From the NCBI GenBank assembly GCA_964443315.1, contig CAYUCP010000010.1:1-23362 (forward strand): a stretch of 23,362 nucleotides of DNA. Direction: 5' to 3'. This document shows positions 21,141-23,362 of the stretch, piece by piece; within the stretch, counting starts at the first letter, position 1, and each line of letters opens with the position of its first letter. The position numbers were made by a program, and so were the translations under genes. Below the pieces are notes generated by a model, which saw only the letters and a list, made by a program, of their open reading frames with translations, was not told the DNA's origin and ran no database searches. The DNA comes from JAGOTP01 sp964443315. Lineage in GTDB: Bacteria; Patescibacteriota; Patescibacteriia; 2-12-FULL-60-25.

Positions 21141-21923
21141 ATGTCTCTTATCAAAATACCTCAAGAAATTGAGAACCTGAAAGCCGGTGGAGTGATTCTT
21201 TCGGCTATTTTGCGTGAGTTGCGAGCCAAGTGTGTGGTGGGTGCAGAAACGGCTGTACTGGATGCTCTCGCCCGAACTCGCATGCACGAGCAGAACGGAA
21301 AACCGTCTTTTTTGGGCTATGCTCCGTCGCGTGAGTACTCGCCGTTCCCAGGTGCCGTTTGTATTTCTATCAACGAAGAGGTTGTTCACGGCTTGCCCGT
21401 GCCATCCCGTACCATCAAAGAAGGGGATATTGTTGGATTGGATATCGGTATGTGGCGTGATGGGCTCGCGACGGATATGGCGACCACGGTTATCGTTGGC
21501 GATGTTTCTGAAGAGGTTCGGGCGCTTGTAAAGGAGACGCGTGCGTCTTTGGAGGTTGCATTGTCGACGGTACGAGCTGGAAAATGGATTCATGATATTG
21601 GGAATGCGATTGATGATTATTTGACGCCCAAAGGCTATGGAATTGTGCGTGATTTGGTTGGGCACGGCGTTGGACATGCGATCCATGAAGAACCGCAGAT
21701 TCCACACTTTCGAGATCGCTATGCACCACGTGTCAAAATGCAGGAAGGAATGGTTTTGGCGATTGAGCCAATGGTGACGCTTGGTACATGGAAAGTGCGC
21801 GTGAAGCGGGATGGTTGGACGATTGTGACGGCTGATGGCAAGCCGGCTGCACACTTTGAGTTGACGATTGTCGTGACAAAAACAGGGTACGAACTGGTGA
21901 CGCCTTGGCCGGATATTTCCTAA
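21141..21923 (+). CDS. map: Methionine aminopeptidase, type I
   Basis: 260 residues. Removes the initiator methionine from nascent proteins with small second residues. By alignment from memory the metal ligands are D101 and D112 (LDIGMWRDGLATD), H175 (GHGVGH), E209 (AIEPMV) and E240 (HFEL); the conserved substrate-contact histidines are H83 (VVHG) and H182 (AIHEEP). No type-II insertion is seen. It starts 21 bases after adk, with CCC before the ATG, one of only three starts in the window not preceded by T. The next gene, mutM, begins 11 bases after its stop. Confidence 0.96.
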   Translation: MSLIKIPQEIENLKAGGVILSAILRELRAKCVVGAETAVLDALARTRMHEQNGKPSFLGYAPSREYSPFPGAVCISINEEVVHGLPVPSRTIKEGDIVGLDIGMWRDGLATDMATTVIVGDVSEEVRALVKETRASLEVALSTVRAGKWIHDIGNAIDDYLTPKGYGIVRDLVGHGVGHAIHEEPQIPHFRDRYAPRVKMQEGMVLAIEPMVTLGTWKVRVKRDGWTIVTADGKPAAHFELTIVVTKTGYELVTPWPDIS

Positions 21924-21934
21924 AAGAAACATGT

Positions 21935-22768
21935 ATGCCGGAACTGCCTGAGGTTGAAACCATTCGTCGGCAGCTTCATGTACGACTTCACAGTGCGACG
22001 ATTGAGCGAGTGGAGCTGCTCCGTAGTAGCCGTGAGCGTCCTCTTGGAGAAGCTTTTGTTCAAGCAGTAACAGCTCAGACAATCACATCGGTTGATCGTC
22101 GAGCGAAGTTGCTTGTTTGGCGCTTACAGTCAGGTCAGTCCCTAGTGGCGCATTTAAAAATGACGGGGCGCTTTTTGTTTGTCGATGAGTCCTATGCGCC
22201 CACCAAACACGATGCGATTCGCTTTTCTGGTCGAGATAAGACAGGAAAGCAATTTTGGTTGATCTGGAACGATGTGCGCAAGTTCGGCTTTATGGAAGTT
22301 GTGACAAAAATGGAACTTGAGAAAAAGCTAGCAGAATATGGACCCGAACCGCTTGAATGTTCACCAGTTGTACTAGCCGAGCGTCTTCAGGCGCCAAAGA
22401 CACGCTTACTGAAAGCGGCGCTGCTCGACCAATCTTGTATCGCTGGTATGGGAAACATTTATGCCGATGAAGCTTGTTTTCGTGCTGGTATTCACCCGAA
22501 CCGTCGTTTAGGTACATTGCAGACGAAAGAGCGACTGCGCTTGGCCAAAGAGATACAGGCTGTATTGGCGGAATCGATTGCGCAACAGGGGACGAGTGCG
22601 CACACCTATGTCGATACCACTGGTTCACGTGGTGGTTTTGTGGCGCTCTTACGCGTCTATGATCGTAAAGGAGAGCCATGCGTGAACTGTAAAACGCCTA
22701 TTCAAAAACTGCGTCTAGTTCAGCGGGGAACACATGTGTGTCCGAGCTGTCAAACCGAATCAACTTAA
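21935..22768 (+). CDS. mutM: Formamidopyrimidine-DNA glycosylase (Fpg/MutM)
   Basis: 277 residues. Base-excision repair enzyme that removes 8-oxoguanine and formamidopyrimidines and nicks the abasic site. The N-terminus is MPELPEVETIRRQL; after Met removal the proline is the catalytic nucleophile and the next Glu is essential. Also K58 (RRAKLLVW), LKMTGRF, DQSCIAGMGNIYADEACF (helix-two-turn-helix) and a C-terminal zinc finger C249, C252, C269, C272 (CVNC, CPSC) with QRGTH. An earlier in-frame start at 21905 is rejected because it would bury the catalytic proline. It directly follows map, whose product would expose that proline. Confidence 0.96.
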   Translation: MPELPEVETIRRQLHVRLHSATIERVELLRSSRERPLGEAFVQAVTAQTITSVDRRAKLLVWRLQSGQSLVAHLKMTGRFLFVDESYAPTKHDAIRFSGRDKTGKQFWLIWNDVRKFGFMEVVTKMELEKKLAEYGPEPLECSPVVLAERLQAPKTRLLKAALLDQSCIAGMGNIYADEACFRAGIHPNRRLGTLQTKERLRLAKEIQAVLAESIAQQGTSAHTYVDTTGSRGGFVALLRVYDRKGEPCVNCKTPIQKLRLVQRGTHVCPSCQTEST

Positions 22769-22783
22769 AAAAGTGCGCGTGGC

Positions 22784-22792
22784 TGCTATACT
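22784..22792 (+). promoter_or_regulatory. Extended -10 promoter of the CARDB/TSP3 gene, near-leaderless
   Basis: TGC directly before TATACT (22787-22792) makes an extended -10 element, eight bases before the ATG at 22801. No good -35 is visible. Transcription would begin within a few bases of the start codon. Confidence 0.5.
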
Positions 22793-22800
22793 AGAGATCT

Positions 22801-23362
22801 ATGCTGCGCCTCTCAGTGATCGCTCTTTTGGTCCCTTCATTACTGTTTGGATTCATACGGGAAACGCGCGCAGCGTTTTATGATGTGGCGATTGAAGCTG
22901 CGGATATCTCTTTTTCTCCACCTGAGCTCATCATTGGTACGAATACCCGTATTTATGCGACGATCGCGAATGTTGGACAGCGTGATGTTGAAGGAGCTGT
23001 TCGTTTTTACGAAGGAGAGAACTTGATTGGCTCTAAGCCATTTTCTGTACGCGCTGCGGTGCGCCCAGAAGATGCGTGGGTAAGTTGGACGCCACTGTCG
23101 TACGGAGCGACAACGATTCGAGTAGTAGTCGAAAATGACGACGCCTTTGCAGATGGGGTTCCAGCGAACAACAGTGCGACGCTTTCTGTTTTTGTGGATC
23201 GAGATACGGACCGTGATGGAGTGCCTGATCGTGAAGATGACGACCAAGACAATGATTTGATTTTGAACACGGATGAGCTTATACGTGGAACAGACCCGCT
23301 TCGAGCAGATACGGACGGAGATGGGGTAAATGATCGTACGGATGCGTATCCACTCGATCCGC
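22801..23362 (+). CDS. Secreted CARDB / thrombospondin type 3 repeat protein, 5' part
   Basis: 187 codons are visible and the frame is open to the window edge. It begins with a short basic start and hydrophobic stretch (LSVIALLVPSLLFGFI), then RETRAAFYD, which looks like a signal peptide with AxA-type cleavage near residue 25. Residues about 30-130 resemble a CARDB immunoglobulin-like domain (IIGTNTRIYATIANVGQRDVEGAVRFYEG). Then come Asp-rich calcium-binding thrombospondin-3 repeats (DRDTDRDGVPDREDDDQDND; DPLRADTDGDGVNDRTDAYP). This suggests an exported, calcium-stabilised surface or matrix protein; any C-terminal anchor lies beyond the window. Confidence 0.85.
   Translation, partial: MLRLSVIALLVPSLLFGFIRETRAAFYDVAIEAADISFSPPELIIGTNTRIYATIANVGQRDVEGAVRFYEGENLIGSKPFSVRAAVRPEDAWVSWTPLSYGATTIRVVVENDDAFADGVPANNSATLSVFVDRDTDRDGVPDREDDDQDNDLILNTDELIRGTDPLRADTDGDGVNDRTDAYPLDP

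Noticed and set aside
1..23362. CRISPR arrays, insertion sequences, prophage genes, rRNA and tRNA genes.
   Set aside because: No regularly spaced repeats, transposase or integrase motifs, or rRNA/tRNA signatures were seen in reading the window.

Overview
The window looks like a chromosomal segment of a Candidate Phyla Radiation (Patescibacteria) bacterium using the standard bacterial code. The evidence is the gene content: a compact str-S10-spc ribosomal block with no rpmD (L30) between rpsE and rplO, which is a known trait of that radiation. The spc block is interrupted by a soluble VirD4/TraG-type ATPase, and it is flanked by a CARDB/thrombospondin-3 surface protein and by uncharacterised membrane proteins. 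Placement within the radiation (perhaps near ABY1 lineages) is a guess. The sequence is draft: a 100-N scaffold gap at 20952-21051 is flanked by identical 55-base copies and is almost certainly an unmerged contig overlap inside adk.

Layout. 1-290: 3' end of a LOG-family (TIGR00730-like) gene, separated by a bidirectional terminator from the leftward gene rpmB (L28). From a compact divergent promoter region run an M50 site-2-type metalloprotease and a 524-residue polytopic membrane protein of unknown function. 2997-8322: str block rpsL-rpsG-fusA-(144-aa unknown)-tuf-rpsJ, with a strong terminator after fusA and large hairpins between rpsG/fusA and tuf/rpsJ. 8323-8544: a 222-nt structured leader ending in a terminator. 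8545-17455: rplC-rplD-rplW-rplB-rpsS-rplV-rpsC-rplP-rpmC-rpsQ-rplN-rplX-rplE-rpsN-rpsH-rplF-rplR-rpsE-rplO, tightly packed, then secY and a terminator. 18878-22768: TraG-like ATPase, adk, map, mutM. 22801-end: the start of a secreted CARDB/TSP3 protein cut by the window edge.

How it works together. Most of the window supplies ribosomal subunits, translation GTPases and the SecY channel. Adk and MetAP keep their usual place after secY except for the inserted ATPase. infA, rpmJ and the alpha-operon genes that commonly follow map are not here; a DNA-repair glycosylase follows instead.

Most notable signals. (1) Every one of the 34 assigned starts is ATG preceded by a pyrimidine (31 T, 3 C), often in a CT-rich stretch, with almost no Shine-Dalgarno sequences. 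(2) There is a structured, terminator-tipped leader before rplC. (3) At two transcription-unit starts a -10 box lies 8 nt before the ATG, suggesting near-leaderless mRNAs. (4) Low-complexity tails occur on at least six ribosomal proteins, including an RGG-rich extension on S5. No rRNA, tRNA, CRISPR or insertion sequence was recognised, and no intergenic stretch exceeds 300 bases.
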